NCBI RefSeq assembly: GCF_019578655.1
Contig: NC_063256.1
Location: 22,110,005 to 22,174,004 of the forward strand
Direction of reading: 5' to 3'
DNA length: 64,000 nucleotides
From: Ricinus communis
Taxonomy: Eukaryota > Streptophyta > Magnoliopsida > Malpighiales > Euphorbiaceae
Every line of letters begins with the position of its first letter. Positions within the stretch are counted from its first letter, which is position 1. This document shows positions 48,048 through 57,639 of this stretch, one piece after another. The translations under genes were made by a program, and so were the position numbers. Below the pieces are notes generated by a model. It had not been told where the DNA came from. It was given only the letters and a program-made list of their open reading frames with translations, and ran no database searches.

Positions 48048-48515
48048 TTGGTTCATCATTATGCTAAGCATCTTAAAGATAAAGCCGAGTCTAAGCCATC
48101 TTTGGAAACTAATATTGATGATGTAGAGAAGGTAAATTGCTCTATTGATGTCAATGAAGAGTTTGAACATGTGATTATTAAAGATGGTGAGGAATACAAT
48201 GATTTACCACCTTTAACTGAGTCCAAAATTGAAGAGATCATTGACTTAGATAAGGCAAAAGTTGAGTTAGTAAAGAGTGAGATTGTGTTATTTGATACAA
48301 TGGAGTCTTTTGAGCATGTCAATTTTCTAGGCATTGAAAATATTATTTGTTCTAAAGTTCCTCTAATCACTTTTATGAAAGATTTGCACGTTGATAATAA
48401 GCTTGTATTGTTCTTTGAGATTATTTGTTTATTTTTTTCACAATATTTGGGCAAGATCCGAGGACAAATCTTTTCAAAGAAAGGGGGAATGATGAAAACC
48501 CATCTAGCACAATGA
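48048..48515 (+). CDS. Unrecognised retroelement protein segment (element B)
   Basis: 155 codons from MVHHYAKHL. The middle is acidic (EEFEHVIIKDGEEYNDLPP); then come KVELVKSE, HVNFLGIENIIC and FMKDLHVDNKLVLFFEII. The last three motifs are shared with the minus-strand frame 54313-54585 in family C. It lies directly upstream of the polypurine tract; its last residues are read through that tract into the 3' LTR. In family C the homologous segment follows a protease, so it probably derives from the region between protease and RT, fused to the end of pol by deletion. I know no family for it. Its start codon is not fixed: sequence from about 47815 upstream is also coding-like but broken. Confidence 0.5.
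   Translation: MVHHYAKHLKDKAESKPSLETNIDDVEKVNCSIDVNEEFEHVIIKDGEEYNDLPPLTESKIEEIIDLDKAKVELVKSEIVLFDTMESFEHVNFLGIENIICSKVPLITFMKDLHVDNKLVLFFEIICLFFSQYLGKIRGQIFSKKGGMMKTHLAQ
48476..48489 (+). other. Polypurine tract of element B
   Basis: AAAGAAAGGGGGAA immediately before the 3' LTR start TGATGAAAACCC. In one frame this region reads RTNLFKERGNDEN, the usual pol ending before the LTR in this group. Confidence 0.8.
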
Positions 48516-48640
48516 ATCATACTCAAACAAGGAATCCTAATTCCACTAGGAATCCTAATCTAACAAGGAGTCCTAATGATATTCGGAGCTCAAGTGAATA
48601 TGGGAATCCTGATTCAGCTAGGAGTCCTACTCCGACTAAG
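48490..48640 (+). repeat. Element B 3' LTR, first 150 bp
   Basis: Starts TGATGAAAACCCATC and covers the RSP-type minisatellite, then stops at a D repeat near 48641. Confidence 0.75.
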
Positions 48641-49345
48641 AATGAGTGTTTAATGAAAGTGCATGGAAGTGGTAATCATATGCACCGATCCAATGCTTAG
48701 ACAATGCAAAGAAAGAAAATTAGTTGATCGAGTGTTAACATCATTCTCCGAATGATTGTGGATGAATCTTTTAGAGGATAGAGGGAATGACGAGAATCGA
48801 GGCACGCCAAAAATTCTAATTTAGGATTTGCACCATTGGGTTCTACATCGTTCCTTGCTCCTTCAGTCCCGAGGACTATTGATGACATAAGGATTGGCAT
48901 AAGGAATCATGGGAATATAAATTAACAAGTTTGACAAGTGGCATTAGGGCTTAGCTTGATGATCAAGCAAGACGAGGCATCCACGCGTGTAAGGGAGAAG
49001 TCATGTTGTTTTTGTTTAATCCAAGCATAATACAAGCAGAAACTCGAGCATTTTGATCTTTGAGAAGCATATTACGAAGTAATTTGGGTTGGAATGTTAT
49101 TAGGTAGGCCTATGCAAATTTCCCCTTGTTTCATTAAGCTGCCTTATAAAATTTAAGATTACGAGAGTTGTAGACCAGTCAACTCCTCTCTAGTTCTTAG
49201 TTTGACTTTAGTTTATTGATCTTTCTTTATTTATTTATTTATTCATATTTAGCTTTTAGTTTCTTCTTCTTATGGAATGAGGGCTTTCCCACTACACAAA
49301 CCACATGCAACCGAATACTTGAGTCTAATTAGCATATTGATGTGA
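48641..49345 (-). repeat. D repeat, minus-strand copy
   Basis: D landmarks in reverse order from the GTGTTTAATGAAAGTGC segment to the CATGCAACCGAATACTTGAG segment. At 48765-48790 it contains the purine-rich stretch followed by TGACGAGAATCG discussed as a possible LTR start. Confidence 0.7.
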
Positions 49346-49663
49346 GCCAAGTTGAATTTGAATGATAATTGATATTTTACCTTTAAAGCTTGTTATGCTT
49401 TATTTTTGTGTTCTTGAAAGAATACATGCTTAAGAAACATTTAAAGAAGGTAGAACAACTTCTTTGTGGAATGTTTCGAAGGATTGCGGTTTTGAGAACT
49501 TAGTTTTCTTAGGGTTCTAATCCTCTTGTTCATTTTAAGATACTTGGTTTTAGCTTTCTTAGGGCTGGAAACCGGATTGTCTTTTGGGTTTTCAAGTTAG
49601 TATTTTAGGGGTCCATAATTGAAAAAAGGGTTCTCAAGTTCTATTCTTGGAGGTTCTCTAACA
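49346..49663 (+). repeat. C-related LTR, 3' part, of the gag-only element
   Basis: About 318 bp matching the U5 side of family C LTRs, ending TTCTCTAACA. The following TGGTATTAGAGT (49666-49677) is a primer-binding site with two changes. The upstream part of the LTR is replaced by a D repeat. Confidence 0.65.
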
Positions 49664-51830
49664 TTTGGTATTAGAGTATTGGCTCTAAAATCAGGTGTAT
49701 CCTTTACTTATCTTTGTGTTTTTCTTGTTTTCCTTAATCTTTAATTTCTTGTTCTTATTTTGTTATTTAGTTTATCTTTGAATCATTTCTTTTCCATTAA
49801 AATCCAGATTTGGTCTTGTTGGTTGTCATTCATATAAAAAAATATTCGGCCATTTTGGTAATCATGCAAAAAGAAAAAAAGAAGGTTATTGTCAAGGAAG
49901 AATTCAGATTTGCATCACAAGAAATATCAAAATCCTAGTTGGATTTGGAGATATATTCCTTGTTTAGAAAGAAATTCAACATACCTCAAATTACATCAAC
50001 ATTCCTATAGCATTCCTATTTGGATTAAAATTGATGAATTAAAAATCCTAGTTTAATTAGAATTTTGCTACTTTAGTGTTTGTAGGGTGAGATCATATAT
50101 TTTAGGGATGTGTTTGGTTTAAGCATTTGAGAAGTTATTTCTCTGAAAACCTCGGCTACTTTCATTTCTTTTCTTTAGTATTATTTTCTTTTATATGTCT
50201 TTTGCTTCCTTTTGAGTTTTCTTTATTTTGTTGCTTTTTTATCTATTTTTTTCATTGACCGATTTGCATCAAGCTAAATTTTGAAAATTTCAGTTTTATA
50301 ACACTACACAATACAAGCGTTTTTTGCTTTTTTGGGTGTGATTTGCTTATCAAGTGTGTGAGGAGTACCTTGTGTGATTTTATTACTTTCAATGCAAATA
50401 CGAGTGACCTCTCTCATCATTGAGTGTAAACACGTGAAGGAGTGTTGTGAGGTCCTTTATTATATTTTTTATTTTTATTGTTACTAACTCTTAAATTGCA
50501 ATAATGTCAAACCAAAACAATGCTCACAATGACGGCGATGGTTAGAATGCAGGGCCACCTAACGCTTAAGCTAGAGAGTTTGAATGATTACAAAGGGCAG
50601 TAATGGAGATCATTGATTCCATTGAAATAATGAACTTGCAAAACAATGCAAGATTCACATGTCTAAAGCAAAGATTACCGCCTGTTGATGAAAGTAATAG
50701 AGAAGTTCGAAGAGAGATGAATCGAGGTGGTTATGAATCTAACTTAGATGGGATTGGTCAAGAGTATAATACAGACTATGAAGAGGATGACAATGCCATT
50801 ATTGCTAGAATAGACCGAAATAGAGGCAAAGGAAGAGGCCGAATGGAAACCATGCTAATGAGGAACATGTAGATAAAAATTTGGGGAGTATAAAGTTAAA
50901 GGTACCAAATTTTCAAGGGAGATCAGATCGGGAAGCTTATCTACAACGGCAAAAGAAGGTAGAACTCATCTTTGATTATCATAACTTTAGTGAGGATAAG
51001 AAGGTAAAGCTTATAGTTACTCAATTTTCAGATTATGCTGTAGCTTGGAGGGATCAATTGGTGACTAGTAGGAGAAGGAATTTGGAATAACCTATTGATA
51101 CTTAGTATGACCTTAAATCATTTATGAGAAAAAGGTTTGTATCTAAGCATTAACAAAGGGAGCTTGTTCAAGAACTTCAAAAATCTCAAACAACGCAGTG
51201 AGAATGTTGAAGATTACTACAAAGAGATGGAGATGACAATGACTAGAGCTAACATAGATAAGGATATGGAGGCTACTATGGCAAGTTTCTTGGCTGGTTT
51301 AAACAAAGATGTAGTTGACCGAGTGGATTTGCAACCATACAAGGAGTTGGAAGAGATGGTGTAGATTGCCATCAAGGTGGAAAAACAACTCCAAGGAAGA
51401 AGGACAACAAGGTATGTTCCTAAACCCTACTCCAATAGTAATTCTAATTGGAGAAAGGATGTCAATGGTAATTATAAGGGTGGAAACAACACTGTGTATG
51501 ATGGTGCAAAGGGAAAGGACGTTTCAGTTTCTAAAGTGGATGCTAAAACTGAAGTTTGTAAGGGTAGAAATAGAGATTTAAGAGTTGGAAGTATCAAGGA
51601 GTTGGCCATGTGCAAAAAGATTGTCCTAATAAAAGAACCATGACTATTAGAAATGGTGTACCGTATGATGAAAAGGGTATTAGTGATGATGAAATTGATG
51701 AGATGCTTGAATTGGAAGATGGCAGTGATGGGAGCATTGAGGAGCCAATTAGAGGAGACATACTTGTCACAAGGCGTACCCTTAATACACAAATGAATGA
51801 GGATTATTAAGAGCAACAAAAGGTGATATG
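49664..51830 (+). mobile_element. Gag-only LTR element fragment
   Basis: Primer-binding site (49666-49677), a leader of about 830 bp without coding signs, and a broken gag. Pol is missing: gag ends near 51810 and family I LTR sequence follows. The element is therefore a truncated or deleted copy. Confidence 0.7.
50504..51810 (+). pseudogene. Gag remnant (gag-only element)
   Basis: The likely start is ATG at 50504 (MSNQNNAHNDGDG, then a stop). Open pieces are 50603-50872 (charged linker), 50881-51090 (VPNFQGRSDREAYLQRQKK and YAVAWRDQL, start of the gag domain), 51137-51364 (ENVEDYYKEMEMTMTRANID, FLAGLNKDVVDRV) and 51377-51643 (basic, Asn-rich). At 51572-51632 a zinc knuckle is recognisable as SWKYQGVGHVQKDCPNKR; the first two Cys of C-x2-C-x4-H-x4-C are Ser and Tyr. 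51610-51810 is acidic and normally precedes protease. Gag packages the RNA; this copy is disabled by stops and frameshifts. Confidence 0.82.
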
Positions 51831-52311
51831 AATCAAAGCTACCATGAGGTTGCATTGCAAAGGCATGCACCAAAAGGGCCAAATTGGAAATGTAATTCAT
51901 GCATGAAGACAAGAGTCCAACTTTATAATGAGGCATTCAACCCATTTTGAAGGATAAAATCCATTCAACCATGATTAAGGTTTTGGGCTTAATTGATATT
52001 TATTTGGGTTCTTATCTTTTTGAGTTTTATATTAAGTAATTGTCTTAGTTTAGCTTTATTTAGTGATGGTCTATTTTATTAAGTGTGAGTTATATGTTTG
52101 TTATGTGTAGTTGTCATATGGAGTTATAAATGAGTGTACATGATGAGTTGTCATTTGAGAGTTATAAAATGAGTACAATCAATGTAGAAAAAACCATTCT
52201 TAATGAGTTTTAATAGGAATTAAAGGGGAAAATGTGGGAGAGCTTAAAAGACATCCATTTAAGGCTTTTTATCTTGTTTTGGCTATAAATATTAAAGTCA
52301 AATTCATTTAT
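51831..52311 (+). repeat. Family I LTR fragment
   Basis: It matches the middle of the I LTRs at 52486-53346 and 63018-63887 (AGGAATTAAAGGGGAAAATG, GACATCCATTTAAGG, TATAAATATTAAAG) and is truncated on both sides. A TATA-like TATAAAT is at 52284-52290. Confidence 0.65.
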
Positions 52312-52485
52312 TCATCTTTCTTTATTTATTAATTCGTATTTAGCTTCTAGTTTCTTTTTCTTATGGAATGAGGGATTTCGCACCATAAAAACCGCATGCA
52401 ACTGAATACTTGAGGCTAATGAGCATACTATTTCAATTTTCTACCTTGTGGGTAATCAAGTTATAGGTTCTTTCAAGAACTTAGC
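52312..52485 (-). repeat. D repeat fragment, minus strand
   Basis: About 170 bp with the GCTTCTAGTTTC and GGTTCTTTCAAGAACTT landmarks between two I LTR copies. Confidence 0.65.
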
Positions 52486-52757
52486 TGTTGCAATAAAGAC
52501 AAGAATTACAAATGGTCCTTTAAGCTTTCAAGGAGGGACAATGACAAGATCCAAGTCCAAAAGGATGCAAAAAGCTTTGTTGGGCTTAATTAAAGATATT
52601 TGGAGTATTCAAACACAACAAGGCTCAGCCGAAGGTTTAGGATTGCAAAAAGGAACCAAAATCATCAATTTAGTGCAATAAGTTTGGGCTGAACTCATAG
52701 GTCCAATAAAATTCGTTTGAATCCTTTTTATTTTCATTTTTTATTAGGTTATGGTGT

Positions 52758-52871
52758 GATTAGTTGTTATTTAGAGTTACAAAATGGATGCACATGATTA
52801 GTCATAATTTGGAGTTACAAAATAGATGCACATAATTAGTTGTCATTTGAGAGTTACAAAATGAGTGACAT
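52758..52871 (+). repeat. Three 38-bp tandem repeats in the I LTR
   Basis: Units at 52758, 52796 and 52833 share TTAGT and AGTTACAAAATRGATGCACAT. The minus-strand I LTR has the same series at about 63490-63605, and the fragment at 52100-52190 has two. The sequence is unrelated to the 39-bp satellite. Confidence 0.7.
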
Positions 52872-52975
52872 CAATGTAAAAACAACCATTTTTAATGAGT
52901 TTTAAGGGGAATTAAAGGGGAAGACATGGGAAAGCTCAAAAGACATCCATTTAGGTTTCTTTGTCTTGTTTTGGC

Positions 52976-52983
52976 TATAAATA
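52976..52983 (+). promoter_or_regulatory. TATA box of the I LTR
   Basis: TATAAATA following TTTTGGC, conserved in the fragment at 52284 and, reversed, near 63385. Confidence 0.55.
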
Positions 52984-53346
52984 TCAAAGCCAAATTCATT
53001 TGTAAAAATCAATTGATGAATGATAATCTTTATTTGCTCTTTGTGAGTGTTTTGCTTAAGTTCTTGCATGAACTTTGAATTTATCAAATTATTTTTAGTT
53101 TGTGGCGTTCTCTGACCAAAATCTTGTGTTTAATTCTTAACTTATGAAATCATACTTGGTTTGTAGCATTTGGAGTTGAATTCAAGTGCTAGTTTCATTG
53201 TTGGAACTAGTTTTCCCTAACTTCACTTGAAGAGATCCTTGGATTTTGGAATCATCTAGCTTGGAGGGTGTTTTCTTGCATTCCATATATAGTATAACTC
53301 ATTAGTTATTGGGGTGTATGTTTGCTAAGATGATGATTTCCTATCA

Positions 53347-53381
53347 CTTTGTCACGAAGCTAAGCCACCTGTCCAACTTGT
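53347..53381 (+). repeat. Short D fragment between two LTRs
   Basis: It matches the D segment AGCTAAGCCCCAATGCCAC...AAGCTTGT. It is the left flank of the composite C element and ends with its target sequence CTTGT. Confidence 0.6.
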
Positions 53382-54266
53382 TAATATGGAACCTCCATGA
53401 ATAAGCTTGAGAACTCCTTTTGAGTTACAAACTCCTAACACATTAACATTAAAACCCCAAGAACCAATTCGGTTGAACCCTTAGGAAAGGTTAGAAAACA
53501 GATTACTAAGAAAGAAGATCAAGAATTAGAATTTAGAAAACTTGTTCCTAAATTCCAATGTCGAAACACTCCATTAGGAGATGATCAAACTACTTGAATG
53601 TTTCTTAAACATGCATTGTACACAAGAACACAAAGACAAAGCAAATAGCTTTAAGGTTTAATAACCAATTATCATTTCAAATTCAACTTCACTTTTTTAA
53701 GTGATTACATCAAAATTCGTACTAACCTTATATAGGTATTAGAAAATCCTAAATCTTAAGTAATAAGGATTTATATATGATCTAGGATAAAGATAACTTC
53801 CTGACTAAAAGAAATAACTTAAACAAAGTCCTAATTAGGTTAAAATACATGTGTGGCTGCACAAAATAAGCCATAAAACCCTAATTTATATAAGTCATAT
53901 AGATAAGCCTCATAACATAAGCCAAGTTAGGCCCAAAGTTTTCATATGCTCTAATTCAACTTTTTTGGTATTTTTAAGCCTAATTAGATTCATTCAAGCC
54001 CAATAAACTGAATTAGATTCGTTTGAGCTAAATAAAGTGAATTATATTAATGAAATTCTTCAAGCCTTGATGTGTCCTTAGCCCAAATGTCTTGGATTAG
54101 CTTATTGACTTGTATTTTGAATCGGACTATAGGAGTCCTTGCTAGATTAGGATTCCTAGTGGAGTCAGGACTCCTTGTTGGATTAAGATTCCTTGAGCTC
54201 GTAGGATTTGCAACATGCAGACTCCTTGTTTGAGTAGGATTCGTTATGCTAGTTTGGATTGTATCA
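53382..54266 (-). repeat. 3' LTR of the composite C element
   Basis: 885 bp, beginning TGATACAATCC and ending CATATTA (mutated CATATCA) on the minus strand. The polypurine side is at 54267-54285. Confidence 0.78.
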
Positions 54267-54292
54267 TTCTTAGATTCTTTAAAAATATTCAT
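54047..54292 (-). CDS. Pol C-terminal tail reading from internal region into the LTR
   Basis: 81 codons, open from the internal sequence (MNIFKESKNDT) across the LTR start at 54266. It passes through the RSP-type repeat (NPTQTRSLHVANPTSSRNL, then PTRSPDSTRNPN) and ends KLIQDIWAKDTSRLEEFH before a stop. It is the clearest intact example here of a pol tail encoded by the LTR. It is a tail, not a free gene: in an intact element it would continue integrase. Confidence 0.5.
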   Translation of the reverse strand: MNIFKESKNDTIQTSITNPTQTRSLHVANPTSSRNLNPTRSPDSTRNPNLARTPIVRFKIQVNKLIQDIWAKDTSRLEEFH

Positions 54293-54312
54293 CCTCGAAT
54301 CTTGCCCTAATA

Positions 54313-54585
54313 CTATAAAAGAAGCAAATATATAATCTCCAAGAACAATACTAACTCATTATCAACATGCAAATCTTTCATAAAATTTGTTAAAGGAACT
54401 TTAAAACAAATAATAGTTTCAATGCCAATAAAGTCAACATGTTGAATTGGCTCAATGGCATCAAGCAAAACATCTTCATTCTTCACCAGCTCAACTTTTC
54501 CTTCATCTTCAACAATGATCTCTTCATCTTGAGTTTCACTGAAAAGTTGCAAATTATTATCTTTTTCACCATCTTCATTCATCAT
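54313..54585 (-). CDS. Unrecognised retroelement protein segment (family C)
   Basis: 90 codons: an acidic start (MMNEDGEKDNN), then KVELVKNEDVLL, HVDFIGIETIICFKVPL and FMKDLHVDNELVLFLEII. These motifs match the frame at 48048-48515 in element B in the same order and spacing. It lies between a protease remnant and the polypurine tract. Whether it is translated separately is unknown. The purifying pattern (conserved motifs in two diverged families on opposite strands) suggests it was protein-coding until recently. Confidence 0.5.
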   Translation of the reverse strand: MMNEDGEKDNNLQLFSETQDEEIIVEDEGKVELVKNEDVLLDAIEPIQHVDFIGIETIICFKVPLTNFMKDLHVDNELVLFLEIIYLLLL

Positions 54586-54819
54586 GCCCTTAGAATCTTC
54601 ATTGACTTCAGTAGAGCATTAAAACTCCTTTACATCATCAATATTTTTGTTTTCACTCTCCAAAACACTCTTTTTATTTTCACTCTCTAAAGTATTCTTT
54701 TTATTTTTCATCTCTTTCTTTCAGCCTCTACTCTCATTCTTTCTATTTTACATTGGTCTTTACACACTTCTTTTGCTGAAAGTGGTGCAAGTAGTCTTTC
54801 ATCCATCCTCAATGAATGA

Positions 54820-55140
54820 ATACCCATTGAGGTACCCATCATGCATTACCCTTCTATCAAATTCCCATGGTCTCCTAAGAAAAATATCACTAGCATGTAT
54901 AAGAACTACATCGCACAACACCTCGTTATGATATTTACCAATAAAAAAGGAGATAATTGCTTGCTGGTTTACCTTAACCTCACCATAATAATTAAATCAT
55001 TGAAGCTTATATGGACATAGGTGTGGTATGGTAGGCAGCCCCAATCTACTAATCAAGAGAGTACTTACAACATTAGTGCAACTTCCACTATCAATAATCA
55101 CATTACATGCCTTGCCTTGTACATGACATCTTGTGTGAAA
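54820..55140 (-). pseudogene. Retropepsin-like protease remnant (family C)
   Basis: The minus strand reads VIIDSGSCTNVVSTLLISRL, with the D-S-G active site, then PYKLQ and a stop. It continues VKVNQQAIISFFIGKYHNEV and a stretch ending PWEFDRRVMHDGY, the usual end of the protease domain before RT in plant gypsy elements. One stop and an upstream frameshift break it. RT does not follow; a Lys/Arg-rich broken linker leads to the shared unknown segment. Confidence 0.8.
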
Positions 55141-55530
55141 CAAGTTATCCCTTTATTGCTCATGGCAGTCTTTTTTATAATACATCTCATCCACACAACT
55201 CACGTGTTTAATACTCAAAATAAATTAGAATTAAAATGATACAACAAGCAGAAGAAAAAACTAGACTTAATGAACAAGGTTAAGCCTAAGCATGATAAAA
55301 GAACATAAGAACAAGATGTAATAGAGAATAACTAATCTTAATGAAAGAACAACAAAAAGGACAAAACTAAAATACCAAAAAGAATTTCTTTTTTAATTTT
55401 AGAACTCTAACAATTGATTTGAACAAAGAACTAATAACAAAAATCGAATTAAAAGAAAGAACAAAAAAACACAAGAAATCAAAATTTACTAATGAAAATA
55501 TGAAAGGATAAAACTTGATCCAGAGCTAAA

Positions 55531-55542
55531 GCTCTGATACCA
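55531..55542 (-). other. Primer-binding site of the composite C element
   Basis: Perfect TGGTATCAGAGC on the minus strand, two bases inside the LTR at 55545. Confidence 0.88.
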
Positions 55543-55544
55543 AA

Positions 55545-56209
55545 TGATATGAAACCTCCATGAATAAGCTTGAGAACCCCTTTTATATTGCAAACCCCCA
55601 ACACATTAACATGAAAACCCCAAGAACCAATTCGGTTCAACCCCTAAGAAAGGATAGAAAACAGACTACTTAAAAAGATGATCAAGAACTAGAATTCAGA
55701 AAACTTTCCTAAATCCCAATTTCGAAATAGTCCACAAGAAGATGATCAAACTACTTGAATGTTTCTTAAGCATGCATTCTACACAAGAACACAAAGACAA
55801 AGCAAATAGCTTTAAGGTTTAATAACCAATTATCATTCAAAATCAACTTCACTTTTTTAATTCATTACATCAAAATTCGTACTAGCCTTATATAGGCCTT
55901 AGAAAACTATAAATCTTAACTAATGAGGATTTACATCTGATCTAGGATAAAGATAACCTTTTTAACTAAAAGAGATAACTTAAACAAAATCCTAATTAGG
56001 TTAAAATGCATGTGTGCCTGCCCAAAATAAGCCATAAAACCCTAATTTACATAAGTCATACATATGGGCATTATAACATAAGCCAAGTTAGGCCCAAAGT
56101 CTTCATATGCTCCAATCCAGCATCTTTGGTATTTTTAAGCCCAATTAGATTCATTCAAGCCCAATAAACTGAATTAGAATAATGAAATTCTTCAAGCCTT
56201 AATGTATCC
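55545..56209 (-). repeat. 5' LTR of the composite C element, start missing
   Basis: It matches C LTRs from their 3' end to about 665 bp inward and then stops. The RSP repeat and true LTR start are absent. An oppositely oriented C LTR begins two bases later. Duplicate of 71-720. Confidence 0.75.
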
Positions 56210-56211
56210 TT

Positions 56212-57108
56212 TGATACGAACCAAACTAGCATAACGAATCCTACTCCAACAATGAGTCTTAATGATGCAAATTATACTAGCTCAAGGAATCTTAATCCAA
56301 CAAGGAGTCCTGACTTAACTAGGAATCCTAATCTAGTAAGGAGTCCTAATGAGATTAGGAGTTCAAGCAACAAAATGAATCCTAATTCCACTAGGAGTCC
56401 TAATCCGATTCAAATTACAAGTCAATGAGCTTATCCAAGACATTTGGACTAAGGAAACATCAAGGCTTCAAGAATTTCATTAATCTAATTCAGTTTATTG
56501 GGCTTGAATAAATCCAATTAGACTTAAAGATACCAAAGAACCTGAATTTGAGCATATGAAGACTTTGGGCCTAACTTGGCTTATGTTTTGAGGCCCATCT
56601 ATATGACTTATGTAGATTAGGGTTTTATGACTTATTTTAGGCGGCCATACATTTATTTTAACCTAATTAGGACTTTGTTTAAGTTATCTCTTTTAGTTAG
56701 AAAGATTATCTTTATCCTAGATCATATGTAAATCCTTATTAGTTAAGATTTGGGGTAATCTAAGGCCTATATAAGGGTAGTACAAATTTTTATGTAATGA
56801 ATTACAAAAATGAAGTTGAATTTGAATGATAATTGGTTATTAAATCTTAAAGCTGTTTGCTTTGTCTTTGTAGAATGCATACTTAAGAAACATTAAAGTA
56901 GTTCGACCATCTTCTTGTGGAGTATTTCAAAATGGGGATTTAGGAACAAGTTCTCTAAATTCTAATTCTTGATAATCTCTCTAAGTAATCTGTTTTCTAA
57001 CCTTTCTTAAGGGTTGAACCAAATTGGTTCTTACGGTTTTCGTGTTAATGTGTTGGGGTCCGCAATTCAAAAGTGGTTCTAAAGCTTATTCATGGAGGTT
57101 CCATATCA
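56212..57108 (+). repeat. Complete C LTR in opposite orientation at the outer end
   Basis: 897 bp, beginning TGATACGAACC and ending CCATATCA. The RSP-type minisatellite is at 56235-56405. It is the duplicate of 724-1547, which has small internal deletions by comparison. Confidence 0.8.
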
Positions 57109-57639
57109 CTTATCAATTGCGTTCCCATGATTCCTTACGCCAATCCTTTTTTCATTAGGAATCCTTGTGCCCAGGGGAACAAGGAATGATGGAGACCCTA
57201 ATGCTGCAAATCTTGAATCAGAATAATTGGGCGTGCCCCCATTCATGTCATTCCCGCTTTCCTCTAGAAGATTCGTCTACGATCATTCGAAGATTGATAT
57301 TAATACTTTATCAACTAATTTTCTTTCTTCGCATTTGTCTAGGCATTGGATCAGTGCTTATAACTGCAGCTTCTATGCATTTTCACTTAACATTCTTGTG
57401 TTTATGCTGGCCAAATAAAACCAAACCGTCACACTAGATAGAGATTAGAAAGAGACATAGAAAAGAAATGAGTAGAATGAGAACATAAGTAGGATTACGA
57501 ATCTGATAAGGATAGAAATCACACGCTCTCTATTCTCTTTCATATGGCTAAGCGTAAGGATCAAATCGAAGAGTAGACAAAGAACACGAAAGAACCCATA
57601 ACTTGACTTCTTAAATCTGCAAAGTTCTAGGTTTGCTAT
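57109..57639 (+). repeat. D repeat, part of the duplicated segment
   Basis: Matches 1548-2079 closely. At 57639 the match stops and unique sequence begins. Confidence 0.75.

Larger units (their letters stand above)
46282..48640 (+). mobile_element. Element B: short non-autonomous LTR element
   Basis: 5' LTR (46282-47195), primer-binding site, about 1.28 kb of internal sequence, a polypurine tract and the first 150 bp of a 3' LTR. No RT or integrase is encoded. The internal part holds a leader related to that of family A and one 155-codon frame. The 3' LTR is broken off by a D repeat, so no target duplication can be tested. Size and content fit a non-autonomous derivative mobilised by a related full element. 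Confidence 0.75.
52486..53346 (+). repeat. Solo family I LTR, plus strand
   Basis: 861 bp, beginning near TGTTGCAATAAAG and ending TTTCCTATCA; no primer-binding site follows. Frame 52448-52681 is the pol tail (FQGGTMTRSKSKRMQKALLG, then a stop). A TATAAATA box is at 52976-52983. The left edge is uncertain by a few bases, so I could not confirm a target duplication. Confidence 0.72.
53382..57108 (-). mobile_element. Composite non-autonomous C element with two U5 outer ends
   Basis: In plus coordinates: 3' LTR (minus strand, 53382-54266), internal region with a shared unknown frame and a protease remnant, primer-binding site (55531-55542), 5' LTR lacking its start (minus strand, 55545-56209), then a complete plus-strand C LTR (56212-57108). 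Both outer termini are therefore LTR 3' ends (CATATCA type). Flanks are CTTGT (53377-53381) and CTTAT (57109-57113). The right flank of the duplicate copy at 1548 still reads CTTGT. With one copy removed, the D sequence AACTTGTCAATTGCG is restored. No RT, RNase H or integrase is encoded. Confidence 0.75.

Noticed and set aside
48059..48526. 155-codon minus-strand ORF opposite the element B frame
   Set aside because: The plus-strand frame has a homologue in family C with conserved motifs; the minus frame has none.
52758..52871. Possible origin of the 39-bp satellite from the 38-bp repeats of the I LTR
   Set aside because: The periods are close, but the sequences share no core words.
52486..53346. 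Target duplication around the solo I LTR
   Set aside because: The left edge is mutated and the two flanks are D sequence in opposite orientations, so no convincing pair could be matched.
57165..57437. Short ORFs in D repeats (motifs like DQLIFFLRIC and SLNTHVYAP)
   Set aside because: They recur because D recurs, but lengths and frames differ from copy to copy with many stops, so there is no sign of coding constraint.
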